A stretch of DNA of 64,000 nucleotides from Molanna angustata. Its lineage: Eukaryota > Arthropoda > Insecta > Trichoptera > Molannidae. The notes under the pieces are model-generated. The model worked only from the letters and a program-made list of their open reading frames with translations. It had not been told where the DNA came from and searched no databases. The stretch lies in NCBI GenBank assembly GCA_963576475.1, contig OY754964.1:47876861-47940860 (forward strand), read 5' to 3'. Made by a program: the position numbers and the translations under genes. The first letter of the stretch is position 1. The number at the start of each line of letters is the position of its first letter. Of the stretch, positions 11,291 through 24,900 are shown in pieces.

Positions 11291-12955
11291 CACGTGAAAA
11301 TTTGGAGTCACAATAAAGTTTTGAAGCGTAGCTAATCAAATGCTTCGATTTCAATTCCCAATTTGAACATTTTTCAGTATTTTTTGTCTAGATTTATCGC
11401 ACGATTCACATCACAATTCTACAAAATGTGGCAACATGTTAGTAAGAGCTTGATTATCAATATTATCTTGTTTATCAACTATCTTTTTATTTATTGAGAA
11501 GCAACTGAAAAAAGTGTATTTTAGATAGTATGCTTAGAGAGTTATGAAAATTATATTTTTTTAGCCCTTCGGTAAATTTGAAGAACCACTGATCGCGACC
11601 ACTAGAGTTCTTACATTCCTAGATAAACTTTTTGGCGGCTAGTCTGTTTAGTTGAAGAGGCGTTGTTAGTAGATTCGGTCGCGCACGTCGCCTGTTCGTT
11701 TACTATCGTATACAATTATAGTCCACGTTGTTTTCTACATAATATTATTAACATTATCAAAAAAAATATACTTCCTCATCGGTACTGCGACCCGCGTCCC
11801 TCACGATACGGCGGCGATGAAAAACATACATTTTTTCGAAAATAAATAAAACAATCATAGGCAATTTTCGTTGAATTGGCCATTACTCATTCAATAACAC
11901 CACGTGAGGTTTAAAAATACGTTTTTTTTCCACCGTAGTACGCGCCTCTTTCATTCATTGATTTGCTGCGACTGACGCCTACACATTATTACGTTCGGCA
12001 GTTTGCGGGTATTTTTTTGCAGTGATTTTTTTTATTTATTTGTACGTAGGTAGGCACGTGAAGATGTTTCATAGTAAAATAATTTTTTTAGTCTTTTTTT
12101 TTTTTTTAAAAAAAAAATGAATATGTCCTTGTTAAACAAGTACATATACATCTTCCTACGTTCCCTAAAATAAGCAAATAAATGCTTGTGCTTAGGTGAA
12201 CGAAATCGGTCGAGGCAGGATTCGAACTCGCGACCACTGGATTACTAGCCCAGCGCGCTAACCGCTCTGCCACCGACCCATCTAAAATTGTACTTATTAA
12301 AATAATTTTGTCTTATTATAATTTTTGTGTTTTTAGTGTTTCATTGTATTTCAAAAACGATGGTAAAGACAAAATACAATCAAGTTTTTGAATCATCGAA
12401 AAACAATTTTCTAACTTAAATATACCTACGTAATGTTTAAAAATACCTTACTTAACATAATATTATATTTTTAATGGTTTATTTTATTTCGTAAGTAATA
12501 TTAAAGGCAAAATACAAACGATTTTACTGCTGTAACAGTAAAGGAAACATATTATTTTACAATTCATCTTGGGCTTTTTTTTGTTGAATGTATGTATTTT
12601 TTTTCGCTCCAAAATACGCGGGACACGTGGTCACTATTCGTATCGTGTGGAATGTCAAAAATTTCCGCCAAATACTCGCGCGCTTGTTTTTCTACAAACG
12701 ATATTTTTCTGATGCGTCATTATTATTTGGCTGCGTCACTTTAACATAACAAAGTTTAGTTGAATAATAATAATAATATGTGATAAACAACGTTAGTGTA
12801 CACAAGTATATATGTCATTTTTTTCAATTGTTATTATAGCTCGCTCTTTAAATATTGTTGTTAGTATGTTTTCATGTTGTTAAAATAATGACTGTATAAC
12901 ATTTTTTGTTGTTGAAAAATTATGAAGTGTATTGGTAAAAGAAAACTAATTGAAA
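11291..12955 (+). promoter_or_regulatory. Candidate lin-28 promoter / 5' flank: CpG-rich patches and four CACGTG boxes
   Basis: Palindromic E-boxes CACGTG lie at 11291, 11901, 12055 and 12624. CpG-rich patches, rare elsewhere in this AT-rich window, lie at about 11625-11700, 11785-11825, 11930-12010 and 12600-12740. Two TGCGTCA half-CRE/AP-1-like words sit at about 12713 and 12731. A SINE-1 copy interrupts the region at about 12105-12285. No convincing TATA box or start site could be chosen. Position just before the inferred first exon is the main argument. Confidence 0.4.
12105..12285 (-). mobile_element. SINE-1, best copy (tRNA-Thr-like head)
   Basis: On the minus strand it starts TGGGTCGGTGGCAGAGCGGT. 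The head folds as a degenerate tRNA: D arm GCAGAGCGGTTAGCGC, anticodon loop CTAGTAA (AGT, Thr), T-loop TTCGAAT; A and B boxes are recognisable. The body is GAAATTCGTTCACC-like to GCACAAGCATTTA, and the 3' end is AAGGACATATTCA plus A/T-rich. It lies inside the putative lin-28 promoter. Acceptor and T stems are imperfect, so this is a SINE, not a tRNA gene. Confidence 0.85.
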
Positions 12956-12983
12956 ATGCATACGGATCAAGAAGGAAATGGAG
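12922..12983 (+). promoter_or_regulatory. Overlapping upstream ORF in the lin-28 leader (5' part)
   Basis: ATG at 12922 (A at -3) opens a frame ([20 protein letters not shown]...) offset from the inferred lin-28 start at 12956. After splicing to 42402 it continues out of frame and stops at TAA 42433-42435, giving 31 codons that overlap the lin-28 start. If the mRNA begins upstream of 12922, ribosomes using this ATG would miss the lin-28 start. It depends on the exon 1 model and on the unknown transcription start. Confidence 0.4.
12956..12983 (+). CDS. lin-28: lin-28 coding exon 1 (inferred start, 28 bp)
   Basis: ATG at 12956 is followed by nine codons (MHTDQEGNG) plus one base, then a donor GAG|GTATGA. 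Exon 2 needs exactly one upstream base to complete its first codon, and the join gives GGT (Gly), so the protein runs ...[23 protein letters not shown] lies in frame at 12947-12949, so this ATG is the only possible start in this frame here, and its context AAAATG suits insect initiation. The region just upstream is the most CpG-rich of the neighbourhood. Against it: the exon is tiny, phase alone would match by chance one time in three, and the intron would be 29.4 kb. An upstream exon outside the window, or elsewhere in intron 1, remains possible. Confidence 0.6.
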
Positions 12984-15900
12984 GTATGAGTAAGTTGTGA
13001 CTGTATTTTTTTATCTACATGATTCTAATTGCTCACAAACAACATGTTTCGTATTATATACATATATATTTCTTTATTATTGATGATAGTAATAAATTCG
13101 CCACTTGCACTCGTAAATGGCGAGTTTATTGCCGATTTTCCTAACTAGTTTTATTATATATTTATTTAATTCTTTGTTTGTTTATTTATTTATCCATGTA
13201 TATGTTAATTTGTTTATTTATTGATTTATATATTTATTTATTAATTATAATAATAAACTCGCCACTCAGTCTCTAATCTGTTATATTTATTCATTTGTTT
13301 GTTCATTTATTTATATATTTAATTCTTGGTTTGTTTGTTTATTTATTTATCTATTTATTTAACGAATAATTAAATAAATAAATTAATTTATTTGTTAATT
13401 TATTTATTTATATATGTATTCAAGAGACGAATACAGTCTTTTAATTTTTTTTTTCACATATACATTTTTCTAGTATTTCAGGTGTAATCTATTCATATGT
13501 ATTATTTAAATAATTATATAGGTATTTATACCTGTTACGGGAAACATACAATAGTTATAAGGGAGAAAGACTGCCAATAAATAGTTTCTATTTTCATTTT
13601 ATATGCTTTTTTAAAAACAGCATATAAAATGAAAATAGGTACATAAGTGAAAAATATATATGAGTTTACGCTAAGTACCTTATCAATGGTAAATTGCCTA
13701 TTATACATTCATGGGTTTATTATATGTGGCAAATTATGTATCATTCCAAGGGCACTGATAATTTAGCCTTGTGTTATTCTTGTCAGTTCTTTAGTGAAAG
13801 CTCTCTTGCTTTGAGCACAGCGGACATCTTAGGCATAGAATTTCATTTAGTAGGACCACTCTCACCAAAGTAAGCCGTCTTGTTGATTCTGTCCAACTCC
13901 AGAGTTGTATCTCTGTGATTCAGATGGACTCGGTGTGAGATGTCTCCTAGACAGCTCTTTTCATTGACATACGATTTGAATGTGTCTTTCCAGGTTAACA
14001 TACACAGCATCATGTGATGTCCCTAATATATTAGCAAGAGAGAACGGAACACCACATTATCTTGGCAAGAGTTCATTGCCTCTTCTGCATTCATGCATCG
14101 TCTAATACTATTATTTTTCAAGCTTCTTACATTTCCGTCTTTCAGTCAACCGTTCACTGTATATTTTGAAATGAATTAACTTTATTTACTTAAGGTTATA
14201 AATACATAGTTGCTTATCTTGCGATTTTTATCAACATTTTTGTGTACAACTAAAATACTGAGATTGGTGATTACGTAAGAGGAAATGGTTAGGTACGTAT
14301 TATTTCATTCATTCAATTTGTATTACATATATACCTACACATAAATATATAATACCTAGGAGATAATATTAAGGTTTATAATGATCGTCAAGCTATATAC
14401 TTAAATAACTTTATTTTTGTAATTATTGATATATTTATTTTTGTAATTATTAATTGAATTGTACCTAAGTTAACAAGTAAAAAAAATTATTTTATAATAT
14501 TGTAACAGACTCACGCGAATCTCAATAAAAATATAATAACCCAATACAATTTAAATGTATGCACATTATGAAAAATTAACCCTTCCCCTTAAATAATCAA
14601 CATAATATATCGTTGTTTTCATGCATGTTTAGAAAATATTTTGTACGGGTGCATTGATAAATGAAATGAACACTTCCTTGCACCCTGCGCAAGTGGCGAG
14701 TTTATTGCCATATGGCAATTTCTTCCAACTAACCAGTGTTTCCAGCCCAGAGAAGCAATATTTGCGTGAGAAATAAATTTCTCCTCTGCTGGGAATCGAA
14801 CCCAGGATGCCCGCACAGAAACCAAATGGCTTGCCAACTGTGCCACGGCGGTCGTGCATTGTGGCTCACATTATTATCATTACGAAATTTCTTCTAAGAT
14901 TGACAATCCAAATATTGCTTGGCAACCTATCAGCATCGGGTGCCCTCAGGGTTCTACTTTGAGTCCATTATTATGGAACATCTTGTTCGTCGACCTTCTT
15001 TCTCCTACGGATTCCTACGGACCGCAGCATTTTGGCATATGCCGATAATTCTACAATACTTATGCAAGGTAACAACACGAGCATTAATTGATTGTTCAGC
15101 AACTCAGGTTATAAGTTTTCGAGTCAATTTCGCACCTAAGAAAACATATGGGTTAGTGTTAAAAGGCATAGTGAAAAATCCTCCTTTCATCAATTTTCTC
15201 AATACGGGTGTAAAGATAGGGTCAAAGTCTTGGGTGTTACACTTGATTGAGGCCTCAAAAAATGGGAATATCTCTTGCGAAAAATACTAAATGATATGAA
15301 TGATGAGCTCTTGCATATATACACTACATGCCCATATAATTATTTTACCCACTTGAAAAGGTACATGTTGTCCGATGACGACCAGCTATGTGTTCTAAGA
15401 GCATGCTCTTTGAGTTGCTCGGCTGACGTGACGTAGGTTGGAACCTGCATCGTATTATGTATAGGTATTAAAATTACCAAATACTGAAATCGTCAACCTA
15501 TAAACCGATAAACCCTGAGGGTATCGATGGTTGACTATATGTTTAATATAATATATAAAAAAATAATAGGTAATAATAAAAAAAGATTTCACGTCTAGCT
15601 CGACTCAATTGGGGCCTTAAATTTCCAGTAGCAAGACTGTTTTACAATGCTACCTTTTTGGGGATTATGTGTTTTGCCGCTCATTGTTGGGCTTGTCGTT
15701 GTGAAACCCAATACTTCAGACTTTGCTGCTGCTTTCTGGACAGCGCTTCGCTTTACTAGCTTTAGCAAAAACTAACAGAACCTGCGCTATTGACACACTC
15801 TTCAGGTGTGGCTCCCCTTGATCTAGAAACATAGCACCGAGCTTAAATTTACAACCTGTATAGTGGTTAATGCTCAAATTTGTTTGGGGTATTTTTCTTA

Positions 15901-18900
15901 CTCGTAAACTCACCCACTATTCGTGGAGAAATCAAGAATTTAACCCAGAGTACTCTTCTGGACGCTTGGCAAAGTCGCTGGTCAACTTCTTCTGTGGGCA
16001 TACTGACATTTCCATTTCTTCCCAATGGGAGGATTCGATATTCTTCTTAGTGGATTATTCCTGATTATTGGACCACGCAATTGCTTACTGGACATGGCAG
16101 TTTCAAAAGTTTATCTTTTTAGATTCGTCCTCATGTTAGCTTTTTGATAACCCTGATCAGACTTCTGAGCATATCCTATATTCGAATACACTATGTTCTC
16201 CATGTCAACATTTAGACGAGAACTTTACAACGTTGTCCGAGGGAATTTCTTTGGACCGATTGGACATGCGGACCTTGTAGCCACGAAGAGCAACTTCAGG
16301 GCTTTCAAAACTTTTTTCCACTTTCAGTAAACGATGAGCCTGCTGTTCCATTATAATTAGCTATCTTTGGCACTTTAAGTGTAGTGGCTGCAAAGTTTTA
16401 GGGTTCTCCGGACTCTTCTCATGATCTTTATGTGATCTTTCAGAGTTTATTATTTGTCCTCAAAAGCAGAAAGGGTGGTGGTGGTGGAGAAAAAAAAAAC
16501 CCTAATTCATTATTATTACGAAGCCCAATTTTGTTCATACGATCATGCCATATCTCACAATGTGGGATAACCAGCGACAGGTGTGAGGGTGTACATTACC
16601 ACATAAAAAGAAACACGACGTATGCGTGTATCCATTCCCACACACCAGTTTTACGAAATTATTTTTACACATAGGTACCTACCTACTTTGTACCTCATCT
16701 TTCAAAGTGTATCAAAGATAAACACAACTACGAAGTTATAATAATTCTAATGTGCCGTTTTGTGATACAAGATCATTCCAAGTTCGCTATAGCTTAATTG
16801 TTGGATTTACGAAAATTGTAGCGCAATATTCTGGTCTGACTCTGGTTGTAGTGTAAGGGAGCGTTTATTATCATTATACTAGCAACACGTAAACGCACTT
16901 TCCACATGATACCCGTCGAGATTTGGAATTTAAAACGTTATTAAAGTTGCAAAATCATAATTCTTCATTAAACAATATCTCATAAAATAGCTTTAATAAA
17001 TTGGTTGACCCATACATACATACCATCACAACATGTCTCTCGCGGGGTATTCAGAGAGTATCGAACGCCACATTTTTCCATCCTGGCACGCAACCCTCGC
17101 CTCGTCCACATTCATGCATCGTCATATTCGTCTGTTGCTCACACTTCTAACATTTCCGTCTTTCAGAATATCGTTCACATGGTCGTGCCATCCCTTTCTT
17201 GGGCGTCCCCAACCTCTCATTCCATTACTGTCCGCACTGTATATTTTCTTCGTCAGGCTTTCCTCATTCATTCTCCCAATATGGCCAAACCATCTCAATG
17301 TGTTCACTTTCATTCTAGTAATGACAACTTTCTACCATCTCATTTCAACTGCAATTATTATGTTTTCATGCGTCTTCTGCCATGTCCAGGTTTCACTTGC
17401 ATACGTCATGGTTGGAACTACGATGGCGTTATCAATGGCAAATTCGGCATCCTTTGATATGTTGCGATCATTCATAATTGGTCTAAGTGCTCCATTCACT
17501 CTGTTTCCTGCCATAACTCTTCTTTCGATCTCTTTATCGAGCCGTCCATTCCGTTGAAATATGCTTCTCAAGTATACATATTCTTTGACTTGCTCGAGCC
17601 AATCGTTCTCTACTCTTATTTTACACGCCGTTCTGCTTTCACTCTTTTCAAAGACCATTGCCTTTAATTTGCTGGCATTCATCCTCAGTCTGTTCTCTAT
17701 GCATACTTCATATACCATCATACCATTATACTTACAAGATACTGTAACTCTTCCATACTTTCTACTGATAGAACTTGAAGAATTGGTCCCAAATATGAAC
17801 CCTGTGGCACACCACTAGTAGTAGTAAATGCCGTTTAACTTGACACATAGCTTTCTATTTGACAGATAGCTCTCAATCCATCCCAAAAAACTACCTGTTA
17901 TTCCCAAATTCTTTAATTTGTTAAGCAATATCACATGACACACCTTATTACAGCTTTGCTGAAGTCTGTGTATATGGAGTCAACTTGAGTTTTTCTAGCA
18001 AAAGCGTTAACTATAAAATTTTCATAAACCATAAGATTAGTTAGTGTTGATCGTTTTGCTATAAATCCATGCTGATTTTTCGTAATTATTCCGTTAATTT
18101 TGAAAACTATTTTTTCTGATACAATTTTTTCAAAAAGTTTTGGTATGGTTGACTGTATACAAACAGGTCTATAGTTACATATATCCGTTTTGTCGCCCTT
18201 TTTGAAAATTGGTGTAATAAAACCATTTTTCCATTCAATTAGGAAAATACCAGTTGTCAGTGACATGTTAAAGATTAAGTAAAGTGGATATGATAAAGTA
18301 TACATACAATTTCTGAGGAAAATGGGTGGAATTCTGTCAGGTCCAGGGTTTTTTTTTAAATCTATTTTTTTTATGATTGATTCAACCTCATCCACCTCAA
18401 TACGGACTTGCGATATTTGCGAACTTCATTCTTGTCAATTTCAGAGTCATAAACACTTTTGAAGAAAGTTGCAAACAGATTAACTATATTTTCGACTTTG
18501 TTTTCAAATCTGCCGTTATAACACATATTTGCCGGTACATCCAATTCGTTTCTCTTTAGTGACTTAGAGTAGTTCCATAGAATATTGACGTCATTATTTT
18601 TTATCGAATTCTCCACATTTTTTATGTATTCATTGTAACACCGTTTAGAAGACACATTACACTGACGTCTAATAGAATTAAATTGTATATAGTCTGTAAT
18701 GAATTTAGAGTTCTTATACTTCTTATGACATTTTTTTAAATATAATAGGATCAATTAAATCTTTATTAAACCATTTAAGAAAAGTACTATTTTTACATTT
18801 AACATACGGTACAAATTGTTCAATTGTATTGTGAACAATGTCATAAAATATATTTAAGTTTTCATTAATATTACCCTGTTTCAAAAAAGACCAATCAATA

Positions 18901-21900
18901 GAACCAAGACATTCATTGATTTTGATGAAATCAGCTTTAGGAATTATAATTATAAAAAGATTTATTACTTTGAATATTTGCTATTTTTTCAAATGATATA
19001 TAAATATTTAAAGGAGGGTGATAATTGTCTACTGGTAGAATTATATCATTGGAAATTGACACTGAAATATCGTTTAAATTTGCAAATATCAAATCCAGTG
19101 TACGATCTCTGAAATTTTTTGTAGTATTTATTTGCGTTAAGTTATTAAAATTTGACATACTATCAAATTTTGTACCATTACAGTACTCAATTTCAGACCC
19201 TTGCTTTCATCCTTAAGGGCTCTGCAGAAATCGATGTACAGGTTAAAGAGCCATGGAGACAGTACACACCCTTGTCTAACGTCATTATTTATAGAGAACC
19301 ACGTTGTCACTGTGTCGTTGTCACGAACACATGCTTCGCTGTTCTCATACAATAAAAATAAAATAATATTTCCTTTCTAATAAAAATCAAAATCATTGAA
19401 GTCAGACAACGTGGTAAAGAATTGTCGTTGAGTATTGAGCATACATTAAAAATCACGTGGAAATGATCACCTCCTCATTTTTTGATGTCGGATTGAAATA
19501 GTAGTGGAGAGTAAAGAGAAGGATTTTTTTTTAGTTACCAGACAGTATGACTCTACTCCACGTTTTTAGTTACCAGACAGTATGACTCCACTTGAAGTTT
19601 TTAATTTCAACATTGATTTTTATTGATGCGGGTGAAATTGGACCCATTAATAAAATTTAATAATAATTTAATGCGACAGAACCGGATCTACAAATATTTA
19701 AAAAATGCGGATGCACCGGGTGCTGTTTCTTTCAATTTATTTTCTGAAATTATTATTACTAACAGACTTCAAAAAATGAAGCATTCGTCGTGGTAATTCT
19801 ATACCACGATGTCCGATTCAACTATCTTTTTTATGTCAGGGGTAGTTCTGTATAAAATTTGTTTCTTGGTTTGGTTAAATTATTGATTTATTGTGATTAT
19901 TGCCACGTTTCATGCATATCGTCGGAATTCAGAATAATTAAACATGGAATATTTATTTGACGTTAAGATTTACACAAAACTATCAATAAGAACCAAGTGC
20001 ATTATTTATTTAATTTTATTTCATTTTTATATACCTATACCATTCATATAAATTAATATTTTGGACAAATAACATAACGTTATCAACAGTAAAGTTATTT
20101 AATTTAGGCCCCAACAATGATAGATCCGTCCCTGTTACTTTTATGAAAGTCATATTGTGTTCTTATGATGCTATTTAATCCATAACTGAATTATCAGATG
20201 AATTAATACGTCATATTTTCGGAATTGAATATGACTTTTACAAGCATTACAACGTGTTAAATTGATTTTGACATTTTATGAGCAGGATATATGTAAGCAA
20301 ATTCATCAAATTTTATTTTTATTACAGATTGGCTGCACGTTCTGGACAATTGAGTTTACAAATATTTGTTTCAATAATGTGCCCAATATAATAATATAAT
20401 CGTTTTATTGCTCAGTACTGTAGTATGTACAAATATTTTTTAGGTTATTTACAATTTCGAAGTAACCCTAAAAATTTAGCGTTATTTTTCTGAAACAAAA
20501 TTAATAAATAAATAAAAATACATTTAGGGATTAACACTTTTGATGAAGAACTGTAGAAGTTAACTCTACCTACTCATATTTATTCAGTTGAGAGTTTCAA
20601 CAACCCTTCGTATTATTTTTGACCCTTTGAAAAAAGGTATACTCTGCACTTTCTTGTTCTTTTATGTAGACCTTTAGGTCTGTTTTTAAGAGGCCTGTTC
20701 TTCCTGTGTAGTGGACTCCCAGCTATCCCTCCAATTCTTAGGTGGTCTACCGCGAGGGCGGGTTCCGAGAGGCCGATTGTGCAGCACGATATGATGAAGT
20801 CTGGTGCTGTCCTTCCTTTGGACGTGACCATACCAGTCCCTCCTCCTCTGCCTGCTAAATATGATGATATCATCAACCTCACATATTGCCCTTATTCTGG
20901 TGTTTTTTGCTCTGTCTCTCAAGGTTTTATCTGCTATCATTATCAGTGTTCTCATTTGACCCAAGCTCACTTAATTGATTGATGTAATTATTAAATTTTA
21001 TTTACATGTATTACTTTATACATAACATTACGCCGTTTCCCTATTTTGGGTTGGTAGAGATAACCGAACGCCAGACTCTTCTATCGTGACAAAAACATGT
21101 TTTGCCTCATTTACATCCACGCATCGGGTCATACATGCTATCCTATTATTTTGACTTCGTTTATCATCATCTTTCAAAATCTCATTTAGATCATGCCAAC
21201 TATTTCTCGGACTGCCCATAATTCTTATTTCACTCTTTTCAGACTTGTGTACTTTCTTTGTCAGGCGTTCATCGTTCATTTCTCTACATGTCTGAACCAT
21301 CGAAGATCATATTATTTTATAATTGATCAAAATTGTGCATGAATGTAAGTCTTATTAAATCAATGAATCAGTGAATCCAGAATTGGAACGTACACCGTTT
21401 ATATATTATGTAGCTATTTACCAAGAACTAGGAGTAATTCATGATCAAAATCTTCTATTAAGTAGTATGCCCTTAATGGGTATTTATTATCATAAAATGT
21501 GATAAAACCAAATTGTTGGAATGTGAGTGAACTTGTAACCTATAAAGCATTATCTTTAGACACGATGTTATATGAAATAGTTGCTTACGTCATAGTTTAT
21601 ATGAGATGAACTATGTATCATGACAAAATTCTGATAATTCAAGGAAAATTGAAGCAATGAAAGGAATTCATTGAAGAAAATATATATCTGATAATACCTT
21701 ATTTCTTCTTCCTCTCCATATTCTTTTGTTTTCCTTTCATCGCTTTGAACTGTTTTTATATTCCATTTTTTTTGTTTTTTTTTAATCTTCTGTGATCATT
21801 ATTTTTAATCAAGTGATAATAATAAAGTAACTACACACATTATTGTATATTTATTATTTAACATTAACTCTGGTTCGTTGGAATAAATTGCCGTTTGTTA

Positions 21901-24900
21901 ATAAACCCGCAATTGTACAAATTAAATAAATACAAATTAACAATTACAATTACAGTGTACAAATTAACATAGAGCAACGATAGAGGATCTTTAAAAGTGA
22001 ATTTCAAAATATAAGTAAATAATTATCACCAATATATGGATTATCTTAATAAATCCTGATACAAATGCACATATAAATAAATTATCTTACATAAACTTAC
22101 GTAATATATATTCTAATAATATATCACATTTGTATGGCAGTCTCACTGCAGAACTTGCAGTGAATGGCTGTAAGTTCACAAAATTATAAAATTATAGCAG
22201 TAGATAATAATGCGTTCTTTGCTTATTTTTACTGTTTTCCTTTTTTTGTTTGATTTCATTTCTTCTTCTCTTTTTTCCTATTTAGATGTATTTTTGGTAT
22301 TTTACTCTAGCATTCTTATCTATATGTATGTATATTTTGTAATCGTCCAAAGCATAGCTGAAAACCCCATAAAAATGTACTTAATAATTTATATTTAATA
22401 CCAACTAACTATTACTTCTGCAATCACCTATTTTTTACACGAGAACTGTGATTGGCCCCTTCGCAAAATTTTAAAAAACAACATCGAATCAGCTCATGGA
22501 GCTATCTCGATTATCAATAGAATCACACCCGTGGACTGTTGTCGAATTCAGCCTTTTTTGTGCGGTTTGGTAATGGAAAGATTTACTGATGTTGATGATA
22601 GCGCCGCCAAGTATTCGAAGAGCTGTCAAAGGAAGAGAAGCAAAAAAGCGATCCCAGACATCCCTTGTATGGGCATGATCCCCCAATAACGAGGCTCAAA
22701 TCGAGACGCAGTTTCCTAACGATGAAAGAAGAATCGAGCTGTGGCTGGAACAGGTTGTGGAAAACGAATGGTTGAAACCAAGCGAGTCTATACCAACCAG
22801 ACACCAACTTCCACATGGGTTTTGGAAAGCTTTGAACAGACTTAGAACGGGCGTGAGTAGATGCAAGGTGAACATGCAGAGATGGGAACTGCTGGAAATC
22901 GAGCAGGATGTGACGTGAGATTGTGGAGAAGATCAAAACTGGTGTGCCCACTTATGAGAGAGTCTTGTTTTGAGGAGGACCTCTTGGCTGCAAACGGCAA
23001 GGCTGTGACACAAAGTGCATAGTGATGCATAGTTCATTCATAAGCTTTCAAGATAGGTATCTACATTTATTTTATTATCCTGTACAAAATAAATATTGTA
23101 TACAATTAGTTATATCAAATACTTCGTTTTGACAGTATTCAGGAAGTAAAGTTGGAGGTAAAATGCATAAAATTCCTTGCTGTTTCACATAAATTTTGAA
23201 TTAATTATTTAAAAATAGCCTTGTTTTATCCTGAACAAAATAAACACTATACACCCATTGGAATGTCAAATATTTCTCCTTATTAAGCCGATTCTCATTT
23301 AGTATATTTATTTAGGTTTATTGACATGGAATCACTTCCAGTTTAGTTACTGCGGCATATAAACACAATAATATTTAGTGCTTCTGTGTAAATATTCAAA
23401 TGACTCCGAATGTTTGTTCTTACATTTTTTTATTGTACACTCAACTCTTTAAGACTATGTTTCTCTACACGGCTGATAATTTTTTGTGCGTCTTTCTTCT
23501 TCTAGTCAGGAATTTAGGTTATTGTACTCGTGTTTCGTCATACAACAGTCGCATTCCATACTGCATTTGTTGAGTCGACTACACCACTGTGTTGGAATGA
23601 CGCCATCTTGTTCTTTCGGAATGTTTGCACGTGGAATACACGTTCCAATTTCAAATTTCTAAACATACGATTATTTTTTACAACGTTCGAAATTGCTAAT
23701 TGATTTTCTTCATCTATGGATTGTTCTATGACGAAAATTTAAAAAAAATATACAATTTCTTTTTTCCATAGCAATAAATAGATTCACCTGTACCTACAAC
23801 ATCTATTGAGAAGTAATTTATAAGGGCTTCATATTTTGAAACTGTTGAAATCCAACTAAAGGCGGCATTCTTTTTATATAAATCAATATTTCCTAGTAAA
23901 CTTTGTGGCACATTGTAAACCATTCAATTTATTACGATTAAAATTGTTTTACACTACGAATGGGTTGTCATCTGTCCCGAGGAAGAAGCAGTCGCTTCGA
24001 AACCGGTCATATCAGATAACTCAGCTGTGGTTCAAAACAAAGTGAATATTTTTTTACTACACATTATAGGTACCTTATTTTCGGTTAGGTTAAGTTAAAA
24101 TTCGTTGTTCGCTCTCGAAAATGCCTCTCTCGTGTCATGGGCTTAATTTCCAGCAGGATGAAAATTTTGTTTTTTTTTGTTGGATAAAAATATTGGTTAG
24201 TTCAAAGGAATTGCCATTCTTCAATAATCTATCTAATGTGCAATGAAGTGTTCATAAATTATCAAAATTTACCGTTTTTTATTTTTAAAATACATCAAAA
24301 ACGTTATGCGTAAGCCAAGTACGGGAATCCAAAATAATTGGTTGCAGTGCTGTGAGTTTCTATAATCAACAAATACCAATTTTTGATTATCATTTTGTTG
24401 TTTTGTTAATGGTTGATACAAACATGGCAGTGTTTGTTAGCGGTAAAGTTTTTCCAGTAAATAAATTAAACATAATATATCATATCGACGTTTATATTAA
24501 TATGTATGAAGGTCTCATGTGTGTAGGTACTTCATATAATATGTACCAAATTGAATGATAATATTTCACTAAAATATAATGTGTTAATAGCATTTCGGTA
24601 CAATTGATATGGAATGCGTCAAGAAGCTTAAAACCGGAAATTCGACTAACTATCGTTGAGTTCAAAAACCCCAAAAACATAGTTAATCTTACAATCAAAA
24701 TGGATACCAATACCGTTTACTGCATCGTAGAAAATATATCCAACTTTACACTAAAACACTTTTCAACTATGAAATACATGCAAATTGACGGCTCCACGCA
24801 AAGATCTTGTTCATTTTCACTGTATATTATACCAAAGTTTGGTGTTTAATTATGGAGATCTTGATCTGGTGCCTCTGTTTTGTTTTCATCGGGCCCTTTT

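Noticed and set aside
12210..12285. A functional tRNA-Thr gene
   Set aside because: Acceptor and T stems are mismatched and the sequence continues as a SINE body found in several copies.
12922..12989. ATG 12922 as the lin-28 start, with either donor (12984 or 12990)
   Set aside because: Both donors leave phase 2, which puts exon 2 out of the cold-shock frame; kept only as a uORF.
13588..13638. Pre-microRNA
   Set aside because: 19-bp AT-only-like stem with a 13-nt loop is too short, and there is no star/arm asymmetry to judge.
17005..17557. Two overlapping plus-strand ORFs of 150 and 174 codons
   Set aside because: They are antisense shadows of the R-LINE C-terminus, which reads on the minus strand.
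22210..22398. Small membrane protein gene
   Set aside because: Hydrophobic residues come from T-rich DNA; no signal of selection or gene context.
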